Origin: Salinimicrobium nanhaiense
GTDB lineage: Bacteria; Bacteroidota; Bacteroidia; Flavobacteriales; Flavobacteriaceae
DNA: 52,850 nt
Direction: 5' to 3'
Assembly (NCBI GenBank): GCA_012038135.1
Contig: JAAVJQ010000018.1
Location: forward strand, 1 to 52,850
A program made the translations under genes and the position numbers. The notes below the pieces were generated by a model. The model saw nothing but the letters and a program-made list of their open reading frames with translations, was not told the origin of the DNA and ran no database searches. Below are positions 35,294-46,013 of this stretch, one piece after another. How positions within the stretch are numbered: the first letter of the stretch is position 1; each line of letters starts with the position of its first letter.

Positions 35294-36184
35294 ATGAAAA
35301 AAATTTATTTACTATTTGTAGCTGCGACATTAGCAGCCTGTAGTGCAGAGCCTGTGGAAAATGAGGTTTCCGGACTGGATGCTAATCTTCAGGGAAAACA
35401 AATTAAAGCTCAAGGAAACCACAAGGAAGCCTTTGATATTCCTGTTCTTACCTTAGGTGAAGGCACAACAGAAGATGAACTGCAAATTATAGTGACTGCC
35501 GGGGAATCTGGTGCAAAAGGGGGTTTCCGTTTACGCTGGATGACTGCTGAAGATTATGCAATTAATGGGTGGGGAGATTCTGAAGAACTAGATATGCAAA
35601 TGTGTCAAGCTCAATTTCAAGTAACTGGAAATGACCAATCATTTTTTCTGCCTGCAAATGGAGACTTCACTTTCAATTTATCTGAATTTGTAGAAGGAGT
35701 TGAAGAAAGCTGTGATCGATCTGTTTCCTGTGGATTAAGTTATGTATTTAAAGTCCAGGCTTTAAATCAGAGTGGTCAAAACGGTCTTCAAAAAAGTGAA
35801 TGGTCTCAAATTTATTCTTTTTCCACATTAAACTGTCCGGTAATGGAGTGCGAATCCGGTTACATGATCGGAGATAAAGATTTTTCTAAAATCGGAAAAA
35901 GCAATAATTGGGGTTGGGCTCATCAGTTTAATTTTACTAGCTCTGGATCTGAAACCCGTGAAATTCACCACAAGAATGGAACTTTAGGAGGTGAGGTAAC
36001 AATTACCTACAATAATGGCATTGCAACTATTTCAGAAGGAGAAGGAGTAACCATAACTCACTTGTACCTTTCTGATGTTGAACCTACAGAAACAAATGCT
36101 CCAGGACAATTTGATAAAACTCAGGAATTTGAAGATGCAGATGGATCTTTTTGGGTCATAATTAAAGCTGAAGTTTGCAAATAA
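35294..36184 (+). CDS. Lipoprotein of unknown function
   Basis: I do not recognise this 296-residue lipoprotein (lipobox LAAC, Cys at residue 16). The mature part is polar and rich in Asp, Glu and Gly. About eight further Cys residues include CDRSVSC and NCPVMEC, which suggests disulfides outside the cytoplasm. A stretch around residues 90-170 (alternating strands, FKVQALNQSG, SEWSQIYSF) resembles a fibronectin-type-III-like domain. It has a strong terminator after it and stands alone between recG and the next gene. Confidence 0.72.
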   Translation: MKKIYLLFVAATLAACSAEPVENEVSGLDANLQGKQIKAQGNHKEAFDIPVLTLGEGTTEDELQIIVTAGESGAKGGFRLRWMTAEDYAINGWGDSEELDMQMCQAQFQVTGNDQSFFLPANGDFTFNLSEFVEGVEESCDRSVSCGLSYVFKVQALNQSGQNGLQKSEWSQIYSFSTLNCPVMECESGYMIGDKDFSKIGKSNNWGWAHQFNFTSSGSETREIHHKNGTLGGEVTITYNNGIATISEGEGVTITHLYLSDVEPTETNAPGQFDKTQEFEDADGSFWVIIKAEVCK

Positions 36185-36204
36185 ACAGATTCATTGTTAA
36201 AAAT

Positions 36205-36230
36205 AAAGGCCCCACTCCGGGGCCTTTTTT
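36205..36230 (+). terminator. Intrinsic terminator after the Cys-rich lipoprotein gene
   Basis: AAAGGCCCC (36205-36213) pairs with GGGGCCTTT (36219-36227) around a 5-nt loop and is followed by T residues. It lies 20 bp after the stop. Confidence 0.93.
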
Positions 36231-36334
36231 CATTTAGGGGTTTTCCCCCCTTTTTTCATGCATTAGCTAAGCTTGTAAATATGAACCTTTAAATTAGTTA
36301 AATTTATAGTTAACATTTTTAAAATTAATGAGTT

Positions 36335-37246
36335 ATGAAAACGAAGACCACAACCACCGCACTCACATGCCTGCTATTGATCATGTTTATTTTTACAGGA
36401 TATGCCCAGGTGTTACCTCCGGATTCTATGGGAGAGAAAGTTTATAATGAGTATAAGGCCAATGGTGTAAAAAAAGCTATAGCCAAATACCAAACCCTCA
36501 AAAAAAATGAAACTAAAGAGTTGACCCAGGCAGACCTTAATCTTGTAGGATACAAGATCATGAATGAAGACAAAGACATGGATGCGGCCGAAAAGATTTT
36601 TAAATTAAACATGGAAGAACACCCTAAAGCCGCTAATCCCTATGATTCTTATGGAGATTACCTGGTGGAAAAAGGAAACGAAAAAGAAGCTAAAGAATAC
36701 TTCAAAAAGTCGGCTGAAATGTCCCGGGACTCCAAAGATGATTGGGAAAAGAACACCCTACACCCTCAAACCAAAAGTAAACTGGCGAAGATAGATAAGA
36801 AGCATTTACAAATGGATTTCCTGCTCGGCGACTGGAATATTGATGCCACAGCCTATGAAGACGGGAAAGAAGTAATGAAGATGAAAGGCAAAGACAAGGT
36901 AGAATTCAACGAAGCAACTAATTCAATCTTTTTACATCATTACAATGAAGAGGGAGAACCCGACGGAATGAGGATCATCACCTATGATGCCATTGATGAA
37001 GAATTTGATGTAGCATATTTTAATACCGAAAGACTTAGAGGAATTGAAGTTTCCCGAATGAAAATGAACGCTATGACTGATAAAAAATATGAATTTATGG
37101 ATGTTTTCACCACAGGTACCGGAGAGGAAACGGAACTCAAACATGAGATAGAAAAAATATCAGATAATAAAATGGGCTGGATCATTTATGAAAAAAATGA
37201 CAGCGACCAGTGGCAAAAAGTCTATGCCATGAACATGACCAGGTAA
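36335..37246 (+). CDS. Secreted TPR-like protein with a lipocalin-like C-terminal domain
   Basis: A 303-residue protein with a signal peptide (cleavage near YAQ-V, residue 25). Residues ~30-150 form a tetratricopeptide-like region (Y-N-x-G-D-Y-L-V-E-K-G-N-x-x-E-A pattern). Residues ~160-303 look like a DUF1579-type beta domain (DFLLGDWNID start, alternating strands, WIIYEKND end). The first half resembles the C-terminal tail seen on Bacteroidetes serine hydrolases. Function is unknown, and the neighbours give no hint. Confidence 0.68.
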   Translation: MKTKTTTTALTCLLLIMFIFTGYAQVLPPDSMGEKVYNEYKANGVKKAIAKYQTLKKNETKELTQADLNLVGYKIMNEDKDMDAAEKIFKLNMEEHPKAANPYDSYGDYLVEKGNEKEAKEYFKKSAEMSRDSKDDWEKNTLHPQTKSKLAKIDKKHLQMDFLLGDWNIDATAYEDGKEVMKMKGKDKVEFNEATNSIFLHHYNEEGEPDGMRIITYDAIDEEFDVAYFNTERLRGIEVSRMKMNAMTDKKYEFMDVFTTGTGEETELKHEIEKISDNKMGWIIYEKNDSDQWQKVYAMNMTR

Positions 37247-37325
37247 GCTTATTACACCCAAAAAATTAAAGGAAGGAGGAATGGTTCTGCTTCCTTTTTT
37301 ATTATGCCAAAATCATTCGTAATGT

Positions 37326-37333
37326 TATCTTTG
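37326..37333 (+). promoter_or_regulatory. -7 element for pheT
   Basis: TATCTTTG is an exact match to TAnnTTTG, 20 nt before the pheT ATG. No T-box or leader peptide is visible in the short gap. Confidence 0.6.
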
Positions 37334-37353
37334 CTGCTCGAAAAATATTTTCA

Positions 37354-39780
37354 ATGAAGATTTCATACAACTGGCTTAGACAATTTATCAAAGTCAGCCG
37401 CAGTCCCGAAGAAACAGGAGAATTATTGACAGATCTGGGCCTTGAAGTAGAAGGCATTCAGGAATTTCAAAGCGTAAAAGGCAGCCTTAGAGGAATAGTT
37501 GTTGGAGAGGTACTCACCTGTGAACAACATCCCAATGCAGATCGTTTGAAAGTCACCACTGTTAACCTTGGGAACGGCGAACCTGTACAGATCGTTTGTG
37601 GGGCTCCAAACGTTGCAGCCGGACAAAAAGTACCTGTAGCCACTGTGGGAACTACTTTATATGATGACAAAGGAAATCCATGGGAGATCAAAAAGAGTAA
37701 GATCCGCGGAGAGAGCAGCCACGGGATGATCTGCGCCGAAGATGAACTTGGCCTGGGTCAAAGCCATGAGGGCATCATGATCCTGGATGTAGATTTAGTT
37801 CCCGGAACTCCGGCAGCCGATCTTTTCGAAATTGAAGATGATCACGTTTTTGAAATAGGACTTACTCCAAACCGCGCCGACGCCATGAGTCATTGGGGAG
37901 TTGCACGCGATCTAAAGGCAGGATTACAACAACAGGGAGAAAATCAGGAATTGATCACTCCTTCTGTAAGCAGCTTCCATGTGGACAGCCGTAGCAGAAG
38001 AATACCGGTAAAGATCACCAATGCAGAATTAGTCCCCCGCTACTGCGGAGTTACTCTAACCGGAGTTGAAATCACTGAATCTCCAAAATGGTTGCAAAAC
38101 CGTCTTAAAGCTATTGGCATCACTCCTAAAAATAATGTTGTTGACGTAACCAATTATGTGATGCATGAACTGGGACAACCTCTGCACGCTTTTGATGCAG
38201 ACAAGATCTCCGGAAATGAGATCAACGTCAAAACCCTGGCTGCAGGCACAAAATTTACCACCCTGGATGAAGTGGAAAGAGAGCTGCATGAAGAAGATCT
38301 AATGATCTGTGATGCCGAGAAGGCTTTGGCACTTGCCGGAGTTTTTGGGGGAATTGGCAGCGGAGTAACTTCAGCAACTTCAAATCTTTTTATCGAAAGT
38401 GCCTATTTTAATCCGGTGACGGTGAGAAAGACGGCGAAGCGCCATGGATTGAATACAGATGCTTCTTTTAGATACGAAAGAGGAATAGATCCTAACATTA
38501 CAGAATATGCTCTAAAACGGGCCGTACTTCTTATACAGGAACTCGCAGGCGGAAGCGTAGCCAGTGATATTGATGATTATTACCCAAAGAAGATCGAAGA
38601 TTTTCCGGTGTTCCTCACCTTTGATAAGATCAATTCTTTAGTGGGTCAAAATATTCCGCAGGAAACCATTAAATCCATTCTTGCCTCCCTTGAGATAAGG
38701 GTAAACAATGTAACCGAAACCGGAATGGGCCTTACCATTCCTCCTTATCGTGTTGATGTGAAGCGCGAGGCCGATGTGATCGAAGAGATCCTGAGAGTGT
38801 ATGGGTATAATAACATTAAATTCGGGGAAAAGATCAATGCCTCGGTAGCAAATTCTACCAGGTTTGAAGATTTTAAACTTCAGAATTTAATTGCAGGACA
38901 ACTGGTAGGTCAGGGATTTTATGAAACCATGGCAAATTCCCTTACCACGCCTACACATTTAGACTACAGTGAGCAGTTAAAGGAAGATCATGCGGTAAAA
39001 ATGCTGAATCCGCTTAGCCAGGATCTTTCAGTGTTGAGACAATCTTTGCTGTTCTCGGGACTGGAAGCAGTGAGCTATAACCTGAACAGGAAACGTGCTG
39101 ATCTTAAGTTTTTCGAATTCGGAAAAACTTATCACAGCTACGAAAGCGGAAGACAGGAAAATAAACATCTTTCTATCTTCATTTCAGGGAACAGAAGTAA
39201 GGAGACATGGACCAATCCGGTTCAAAAAGGAGATTTCTTTTACCTGAAAGGAGTGGTTACCACTATTTTGGAGAGATTGGGGATCAATGGAGTCAAGACT
39301 TCTCCTTCCAAAAATGATATTTTTTCTGAAGGGATTTCCTTCAGCTTCAATAAAACCAAACTGGTAGAATTCGGGGTGATAAGGAAAAAGATCCTGAAAA
39401 GCTTTGACATTAACCATGAAGTTTTATTCGCAGATTTTAACTGGGACCTGTTAGTGGAAACTTCTAAAAATAAGCAGAACAAATTCAGGGAGATCTCAAA
39501 ATTTCAAGCGGTTAGAAGGGATTTTGCGCTACTGCTGGATCAATCTGTAAAATTTGAAGAAATTCATGACCTGGCGTACAAAACGGAAAAGGACCTGCTA
39601 AGGGATGTAAATCTTTTTGATGTCTATGAAGGAGCGAACCTTCCCGAAGGTAAGAAGAGCTATGCGGTGAGTTTTATTCTTCAGGATGAAAAGAAAACAC
39701 TTACAGACAAACAGATCGATAAGATCATGAGCAAGCTGCAACAAAACCTGGAAAAACAATTGGGCGCCGAGCTTAGATAA
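37354..39780 (+). CDS. pheT: Phenylalanine-tRNA ligase beta subunit
   Basis: An 808-residue cytosolic subunit that pairs with PheS to charge tRNA-Phe. Order of parts: N-terminal MKISYNWLRQF, the tRNA-binding (EMAP-like) domain with HPNADRLKV, B3/B4 (editing) and B5 domains, and the C-terminal anticodon-binding fold ending in KTLTDKQIDKIM. Length is standard. It stands apart from pheS here, as is common in Bacteroidetes, with its own promoter and a strong terminator. Confidence 0.97.
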   Translation: MKISYNWLRQFIKVSRSPEETGELLTDLGLEVEGIQEFQSVKGSLRGIVVGEVLTCEQHPNADRLKVTTVNLGNGEPVQIVCGAPNVAAGQKVPVATVGTTLYDDKGNPWEIKKSKIRGESSHGMICAEDELGLGQSHEGIMILDVDLVPGTPAADLFEIEDDHVFEIGLTPNRADAMSHWGVARDLKAGLQQQGENQELITPSVSSFHVDSRSRRIPVKITNAELVPRYCGVTLTGVEITESPKWLQNRLKAIGITPKNNVVDVTNYVMHELGQPLHAFDADKISGNEINVKTLAAGTKFTTLDEVERELHEEDLMICDAEKALALAGVFGGIGSGVTSATSNLFIESAYFNPVTVRKTAKRHGLNTDASFRYERGIDPNITEYALKRAVLLIQELAGGSVASDIDDYYPKKIEDFPVFLTFDKINSLVGQNIPQETIKSILASLEIRVNNVTETGMGLTIPPYRVDVKREADVIEEILRVYGYNNIKFGEKINASVANSTRFEDFKLQNLIAGQLVGQGFYETMANSLTTPTHLDYSEQLKEDHAVKMLNPLSQDLSVLRQSLLFSGLEAVSYNLNRKRADLKFFEFGKTYHSYESGRQENKHLSIFISGNRSKETWTNPVQKGDFFYLKGVVTTILERLGINGVKTSPSKNDIFSEGISFSFNKTKLVEFGVIRKKILKSFDINHEVLFADFNWDLLVETSKNKQNKFREISKFQAVRRDFALLLDQSVKFEEIHDLAYKTEKDLLRDVNLFDVYEGANLPEGKKSYAVSFILQDEKKTLTDKQIDKIMSKLQQNLEKQLGAELR

Positions 39781-39782
39781 TA

Positions 39783-39820
39783 AAAATAAGAGGCTGTTCA
39801 AATGAACAGCCTCTTATTTT
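39783..39820. terminator. Bidirectional terminator between pheT and the DUF4136 gene
   Basis: A perfect 18-bp inverted repeat (39783-39800 with 39803-39820) has AAAA and TTTT at its ends, so it can end transcripts from both convergent genes. Confidence 0.95.
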
Positions 39821-39850
39821 TCATAGCAATTTTTAAGCAGGGGAAATTAT

Positions 39851-40438
39851 TTATTTTGGCAGCCTTTCAAAAATGGCATTAACGTAAGTTCTTAATTCTT
39901 CTTCGAGGTCATTACGCTCTACCACATCTACGGCACGGCCTCTCCAAACGATCTCGTTGGTCCTGCGGTCAATAAGGTCTATTACTAAAGTACCTTCTTT
40001 ATATGGCACCTGCTGCACATTCACCCCGGCGATCCTTGGAATGGTAAAATAGTTATTGTAAGCGTAATTACGGTAGTATGGCCCCACATAGAATCCCGGA
40101 CGGTAATAGCTGTAATTCGTATAAACCGGATTAGCGTTCACTGCATTCTCTTCATCCATCATAAGGTGATAATAAACCAGGAGATCGGGTTGATTTCGAT
40201 CAAGACGGTAATTCTTCTCCTGCATATTAGTCCTTATTTCATTAATTACGATCTCGTTGACCTGTGCATTATTGTAATTTGAACTTTTAATGGTATCCTG
40301 GTTTGGTAAAAAAGCGTAACTGGTGTAACTACTCATGCTTTTAGTAGTTTTTTTATCACTCTCCACCTTGGGTCCACAGCCGGTAAAAAGAATTCCTGCC
40401 ATGACACTAAGGCTAAAAAAGTGTTTCAAAAATTTCAT
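39851..40438 (-). CDS. DUF4136 lipoprotein
   Basis: A 195-residue lipoprotein (lipobox LFTGC, Cys at residue 21) of the DUF4136 family. Features include the start of the domain (YTSYAFLP), a Tyr/Asn-rich loop (NYSYYRPGF, YYRNYAYNNYF), and the ending strand pair GTLVIDLIDRRTNEIVWRGRA, which is diagnostic. Function is unknown, with envelope location likely. A TATCTTCA promoter-like box lies at 40466-40473 on the reverse strand. The gene stands alone. Confidence 0.88.
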   Translation of the reverse strand: MKFLKHFFSLSVMAGILFTGCGPKVESDKKTTKSMSSYTSYAFLPNQDTIKSSNYNNAQVNEIVINEIRTNMQEKNYRLDRNQPDLLVYYHLMMDEENAVNANPVYTNYSYYRPGFYVGPYYRNYAYNNYFTIPRIAGVNVQQVPYKEGTLVIDLIDRRTNEIVWRGRAVDVVERNDLEEELRTYVNAIFERLPK

Positions 40439-40566
40439 TTTTTAAGGGTTTTAGATTATAGTTTTTGAAGATACAACATCTCTATTTTTATGATATACAG
40501 GAATGCATGTTTAAATTTAATTTAACCATACTCTCTTAAAATTAACAGTAAATAACCCTAAGGAAC

Positions 40567-40581
40567 CGCCAAAAATTGGCG
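40567..40581 (+). promoter_or_regulatory. Small inverted repeat overlapping the presumed promoter of the next gene
   Basis: CGCCAA (40567-40572) pairs with TTGGCG (40576-40581). A TTTTG directly follows and lies 20 nt upstream of TATTTTTA, together a reasonable -33/-7 pair for the gene at 40634. Overlap of a hairpin with the -33 could be an operator or an accident. Confidence 0.35.
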
Positions 40582-40633
40582 TTTTGCAAGTTTTGTTGTT
40601 ATTCCCTATTTTTAAAGATTAAACGAAAAGGAA

Positions 40634-41359
40634 ATGGTGGTAGAGAGAGTAAATCTTCAGAGAAAGCTGGAGGCCCTTAGAAATAAGGAGATGCAGGAAG
40701 AGAAACTACTGGAGGAGGTTCAAAAGATTCTTGAGGAGGAGAAATCTTCTGAAGCCGATATCCTGCACCGGATTAGTGCAGGAGATCCCGACGGAATTGA
40801 TTACAATGATTTTAATTTTGACCTTTTGGAGAGTGGCAGGATCTTTCATCTTTCCCAGATCAAAAAGATCTGTGTTACTTACAGGTTGCGGTTTTTAAGC
40901 ACCTCTTTTTTCAAAGGAGACCTTCCGCCGGAAGCAGTTTCGGCAATAAAGCAACTGGAGCGGGCTCACTCCACTACCCTCCGTAATTTTAGGATCATTG
41001 CACCTGCAGAATTCTTTAGGCTGGAAAATGCAGATGATCCTATGCTCTTTGCGCCCATTGGTAATAATTATTTTTACCTTATCCACAAATGGGGTAAGGA
41101 TATGCATCCCCTTCGAAAAATGATGAAATGGCCTCTTAAGAACCTGGAGAACCTTATTATTTTCAGCTTTTTTGCCAGTTTTCTACTAAGCTTCGGAATT
41201 AGGGAAGTTTTCTTTTCCCGATTTCAGGAAACTTCAGAATTTCTGGTGATCTTTATGTACACCTTTAAATCTGTAATTGGTTTGATCTTTTTCTACGGAA
41301 TTGCTCTGGGAAAGAATTTCAGTTCAGGAAACTGGAACAGTAAATTCTATAATGCATAA
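40634..41359 (+). CDS. Coiled-coil membrane protein of unknown function
   Basis: I do not recognise this 241-residue protein. The amino-terminal ~45 residues are a charged coiled coil (Glu/Lys/Leu-rich). A soluble central domain has the sentence-like IKKICVTYRLRFL and FRLENADDPMLFAPIGNNYFYLIHKWG segments. Then come two hydrophobic helices (about 175-192 and 207-227). The order suggests a cytoplasmic sensor or scaffold anchored by a carboxy-terminal membrane hairpin. The gene opens a short cluster with two small proteins downstream. Confidence 0.65.
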   Translation: MVVERVNLQRKLEALRNKEMQEEKLLEEVQKILEEEKSSEADILHRISAGDPDGIDYNDFNFDLLESGRIFHLSQIKKICVTYRLRFLSTSFFKGDLPPEAVSAIKQLERAHSTTLRNFRIIAPAEFFRLENADDPMLFAPIGNNYFYLIHKWGKDMHPLRKMMKWPLKNLENLIIFSFFASFLLSFGIREVFFSRFQETSEFLVIFMYTFKSVIGLIFFYGIALGKNFSSGNWNSKFYNA

Positions 41360-41427
41360 TGTTAAACTGAGATTAAATACCACTGAAGTTTAAGGGGGTT
41401 GTTTAATTTTAAGAGAAATATTGAAAC

Positions 41428-41667
41428 ATGAGCGAAGAAGAAGAATATAAAAGAGTATATACCGGAAGCGAGGTGAATGTACAGCATTTGCAAAACCTCC
41501 TGAATGAACAGGGAATTCCAAACCGGGTTAGGAATGATTTTGATTCGGGACTACGGGCCGGATTTGGCGGCGGGCTGCCGGGTCAGGTACTGCTATTTGC
41601 TAAAACTTCACATTATGACCAGGCTCTAAGAATTGCTGAAGAAACTTTTCCCGACGAAGAAAAATGA
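41428..41667 (+). CDS. DUF2007 small protein
   Basis: A 79-residue cytosolic protein of the DUF2007 (putative signal-transducing) family. The V-Y-T-G-S-E-V-N-V-Q-H-L-Q-N-L-L-N-E-Q-G-I-P pattern and Q-V-L-L-F-A plus Y-D-Q-A-L-R-I-A mark the ferredoxin-like fold. Its stop overlaps the start of the next gene (ATGA), so they should be translated together. Biochemical role is unknown. Confidence 0.85.
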   Translation: MSEEEEYKRVYTGSEVNVQHLQNLLNEQGIPNRVRNDFDSGLRAGFGGGLPGQVLLFAKTSHYDQALRIAEETFPDEEK

Positions 41668-41867
41668 GAATGAGCACTGCACCCCGAAAGAACTATTTTA
41701 GTTTGATCATAGGAACTGCCTTTCTTGGATATGGCGGGTACCGCCTGTTTACCTTTATTACCGGTGCAGAATATACCACCTTTAGGATCATTATCGCTTT
41801 AGGTTTTATTATTCTTGGTGCTTTTGATCTTTATAAATTCTTTAAAAACCGGCCGGAAGAGCAATAG
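41664..41867 (+). CDS. Small two-helix membrane protein
   Basis: A 67-residue protein with two hydrophobic segments (about 12-28 and 38-57) and a charged tail. The ATG at 41664 overlaps the DUF2007 stop; an inner ATG at 41670 is possible. No family is recognised. Tight coupling with DUF2007 suggests a shared function. A bidirectional terminator follows. Confidence 0.75.
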   Translation: MRMSTAPRKNYFSLIIGTAFLGYGGYRLFTFITGAEYTTFRIIIALGFIILGAFDLYKFFKNRPEEQ

Positions 41868-41916
41868 CAATTCTGTAGAAAAAACCTTCGAAATTTTTTA
41901 AAAAGAAAAGGTCCCA

Positions 41917-41949
41917 AAAACTGCATTTTTGGGACCTTTATAATTTAAA
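41917..41949. terminator. Bidirectional terminator
   Basis: AAAGGTCCCAAAAA (41917-41930) pairs with TTTTTGGGACCTTT (41936-41949) around a 5-nt loop, between the small membrane-protein gene and the convergent ABC-F gene. Confidence 0.95.
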
Positions 41950-41957
41950 TTATACTC

Positions 41958-43613
<1,656 letters not shown>

Positions 43614-43697
43614 CTATTTAAGCTCATTCCTTAAAAGATTAACTTTTATAATTATCTATTTAACGAGGAGTTAACACTGTAGTGGAGCCTGCAAAAT

Positions 43698-43705
43698 TAC
43701 ATTTG
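43698..43705 (+). promoter_or_regulatory. -7 element for the TlpA-like lipoprotein gene
   Basis: TACATTTG is an exact consensus match 12 nt before the first possible start codon (43718). It supports non-ATG initiation within this frame. Confidence 0.5.
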
Positions 43706-43717
43706 TTTTCCCGTTAA

Positions 43718-45181
43718 TTGGACCCTCCGGCACACTTGATAAATAATAGATTACATACCCCCCGCCATGCTTTCCCGGCACTGTTTTTACTCTGCCTGAT
43801 GTTTTTGTTTTCCGGCTGCGGCGAATCAAATGAACAAAGTAACATAGCATACCTGGCAGGCGAAATCTTAAATCCCACCTCAGACCAAATTATAATAAAG
43901 CGCAATGGCAGGATCCTGGATACGATCTTGCTTAATGATAAGAACAGGTTTAGCTACAAGATCGACAGCGTTGAAAAGGGGCTTTATATTATAGAACACA
44001 GACCCGAAACCCAGAACGTTTATATTTCTCCGGGGGATAGTCTTCTCCTTAGAGTCAACACACTTGCTTTTGATGAATCTCTTCATTTTAGCGGAAAAGG
44101 CTTTGCCAAGAACAACCTCATGGCCGAAATGTTTCTGCAGGATGAGAGTACCGGGCGACTTCTTCTTAACTTTTACAAGTATACTCCCCAAAGATTTGGA
44201 GAAATTGCCGACTCTATAAGATCAGAACGAGAAAGGCTTCTGGAAAAGAGTAACGAGAAGCAGAAATTCTCTGAAGAATTCATTAACCTTTCCAAAGACA
44301 TTATTGCCTACGAGAACCGTGATCTTCGGGAACGCTATACCTATCTCGTGAACAAATACTATAAAAAATACGGCAAGCAATTTCCGCCCGGTTTTCACGA
44401 TTACAGGGAAAATATCGATTTCAATAACCGGGAACTGCAATGCAGCCCCGGCTACAAAAGATTTTTGCAAAATTACCTCATTAATTATTCTCTCACCTGG
44501 TGCGCCACCAGCGGCCTGGATGAGAAGGATTGTTATGATCTTAACAATGTTGATAATGTCAATGCAAGGTTAAGAAAGGCAGGTGAACTTATCGAGCTAC
44601 CGACTCTTCGGGAATACATCCTGAGGAGAATAGCAGTAAGAGGAATAGTGATGGCAGATAGCAGGGAGGATATTATTTCTATCCTTAAAGTGCTGCAGGA
44701 GCAAAAATTTGCAGAAGAAGACCTTGATGAGATGAAAAAGCTGGGAACAATTCAGTTGGCATTTTTACCGGGTATCTCTCTTTCGCCAATCTCGGTGGTT
44801 AATATGGAAGGTCAATTGAGGAAGCTTTCAGACATCATAGATCGCCCCACGGTGGTCTTCTTATGGTCGGCAAAAACAGAAGGTCATTTGGAAGAACATA
44901 AAAGGATCAGGCAATTGAGAAAGAAATATCCGGAAATTGATTTTATAGGGGTAAATCTGGATGTTGGCGATGAACCGGGTTGGAGAGTAGCTGTTAGAAA
45001 AAACAACTACAATACAAATTGGGAGTATCAATTAGGAGCTACCAGTATAGAGAATGAGTATTACGCCTATTATCTTGATAAGATATTGTTTCTTAATACA
45101 TCGGGAGAGGTGGTCAAAGGAGATGCGGTTCTTACTTCACCAAATTTCGAAACTCACCTGCTGGAATTCCTTAACCGCTAA
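43718..45181 (+). CDS. Thioredoxin-fold (TlpA-like) lipoprotein without catalytic cysteines
   Basis: A lipoprotein of up to 487 residues (lipobox FSGC). The amino-terminal DUF4369-like beta domain is followed by a helical middle and a carboxy-terminal thioredoxin fold. Where TlpA proteins have WxxWCxxC, this one has WSAKTEGH, so both redox cysteines are missing and disulfide exchange is unlikely. The reading frame has no ATG before the signal helix. TTG at 43718 or 43736 must be the start, and 43736 gives a standard 28-residue signal. It is probably a binding or structural relative. Confidence 0.82.
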   Translation: MDPPAHLINNRLHTPRHAFPALFLLCLMFLFSGCGESNEQSNIAYLAGEILNPTSDQIIIKRNGRILDTILLNDKNRFSYKIDSVEKGLYIIEHRPETQNVYISPGDSLLLRVNTLAFDESLHFSGKGFAKNNLMAEMFLQDESTGRLLLNFYKYTPQRFGEIADSIRSERERLLEKSNEKQKFSEEFINLSKDIIAYENRDLRERYTYLVNKYYKKYGKQFPPGFHDYRENIDFNNRELQCSPGYKRFLQNYLINYSLTWCATSGLDEKDCYDLNNVDNVNARLRKAGELIELPTLREYILRRIAVRGIVMADSREDIISILKVLQEQKFAEEDLDEMKKLGTIQLAFLPGISLSPISVVNMEGQLRKLSDIIDRPTVVFLWSAKTEGHLEEHKRIRQLRKKYPEIDFIGVNLDVGDEPGWRVAVRKNNYNTNWEYQLGATSIENEYYAYYLDKILFLNTSGEVVKGDAVLTSPNFETHLLEFLNR

Positions 45182-45243
45182 TTTATAAATAGAGCTGTTA
45201 AAAAGTAACCAGAAAAGCAATCTCTAAAAGATTTTCTAAAAGT

Positions 45244-45280
45244 AGAAGCCTTTCTTTGGTGTAAAAAAGGCTTCTTTAAA
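45244..45280. terminator. Terminator between convergent TlpA-like and transaldolase genes
   Basis: AGAAGCCTTT (45244-45253) pairs with AAAGGCTTCT (45266-45275) and is followed by T residues. It lies 60 bp after the forward gene and 20 bp after the reverse one. Confidence 0.85.
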
Positions 45281-45298
45281 ATTAATTTTAGAGGCTGT

Positions 45299-45952
45299 TT
45301 AATTCCCTTTTTTGTGATCTGCAAGGAACTTCTCCAGACCAATATCAGTAAGAGGATGGTTTAATAATCCGGTGATCGAAGAAAGAGGACCGGTCATTAC
45401 ATCGGCACCTATCTTTGCACAATCGATCACGTGCATGGTATGACGCACAGAAGCTGCAAGGATCTGAGTTTCGAATCCGTAGTTATCATAGATCTGGCGT
45501 ATCTCCATAATGAGATTCAAACCATCTGTAGAAATATCATCAAGCCTTCCAATAAATGGAGAAACATAGGTAGCACCTGCTTTGGCGGCAAGTAAAGCCT
45601 GCCCGGCCGAAAAAACCAGGGTACAATTCGTTTTAATTCCTTTATCGCTGAAATATTTTATTGCTTTAATACCTTCCTTGATCATAGGAACTTTAACAAT
45701 GATCTGTTTGTGTAGGGCAGCAAGTTCCTCCCCTTCCTTTACTATCCCGTCAAAATCTGTAGCGATCACCTCTGCACTTACGTCTCCTGTAGTGATCTCA
45801 CAAATCTTCTTGTAGTGTTCAATAATATTTTCTCTTCCGGTTATGCCTTCTTTGGCCATAAGCGAAGGATTGGTAGTTACTCCGTCCAGCACCCCAAGGT
45901 CCTGGGCTTCTTTGATCTGGTCAAGATTTGCAGTATCAATAAAAAATTTCAT
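45299..45952 (-). CDS. Transaldolase / fructose-6-phosphate aldolase family
   Basis: A 217-residue cytosolic Schiff-base aldolase of the small (TalC/FSA-type) transaldolase group, moving dihydroxyacetone units in the pentose phosphate pathway. It opens [31 protein letters not shown]. The reactive lysine lies in IVKVPM, with [14 protein letters not shown] and SPFIGRLDD downstream. Transaldolase versus fructose-6-phosphate aldolase activity cannot be told by eye. Transaldolase is the more usual annotation for this length. Confidence 0.94.
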   Translation of the reverse strand: MKFFIDTANLDQIKEAQDLGVLDGVTTNPSLMAKEGITGRENIIEHYKKICEITTGDVSAEVIATDFDGIVKEGEELAALHKQIIVKVPMIKEGIKAIKYFSDKGIKTNCTLVFSAGQALLAAKAGATYVSPFIGRLDDISTDGLNLIMEIRQIYDNYGFETQILAASVRHTMHVIDCAKIGADVMTGPLSSITGLLNHPLTDIGLEKFLADHKKGN

Positions 45953-45980
45953 AGTGTGTTGTTATATGTGAATATTTCCT

Positions 45981-46001
45981 CTGAAAAAGGTCATTTTTCA
46001 G
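45981..46001. repeat. Hairpin between transaldolase and SDR genes
   Basis: CTGAAAAA (45981-45988) pairs with TTTTTCAG (45994-46001). It could be a weak terminator for the SDR gene or lie in the transaldolase promoter region. No T-run follows on the reverse strand. Confidence 0.35.
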
Positions 46002-46013
46002 GCTTTTGCAAAA

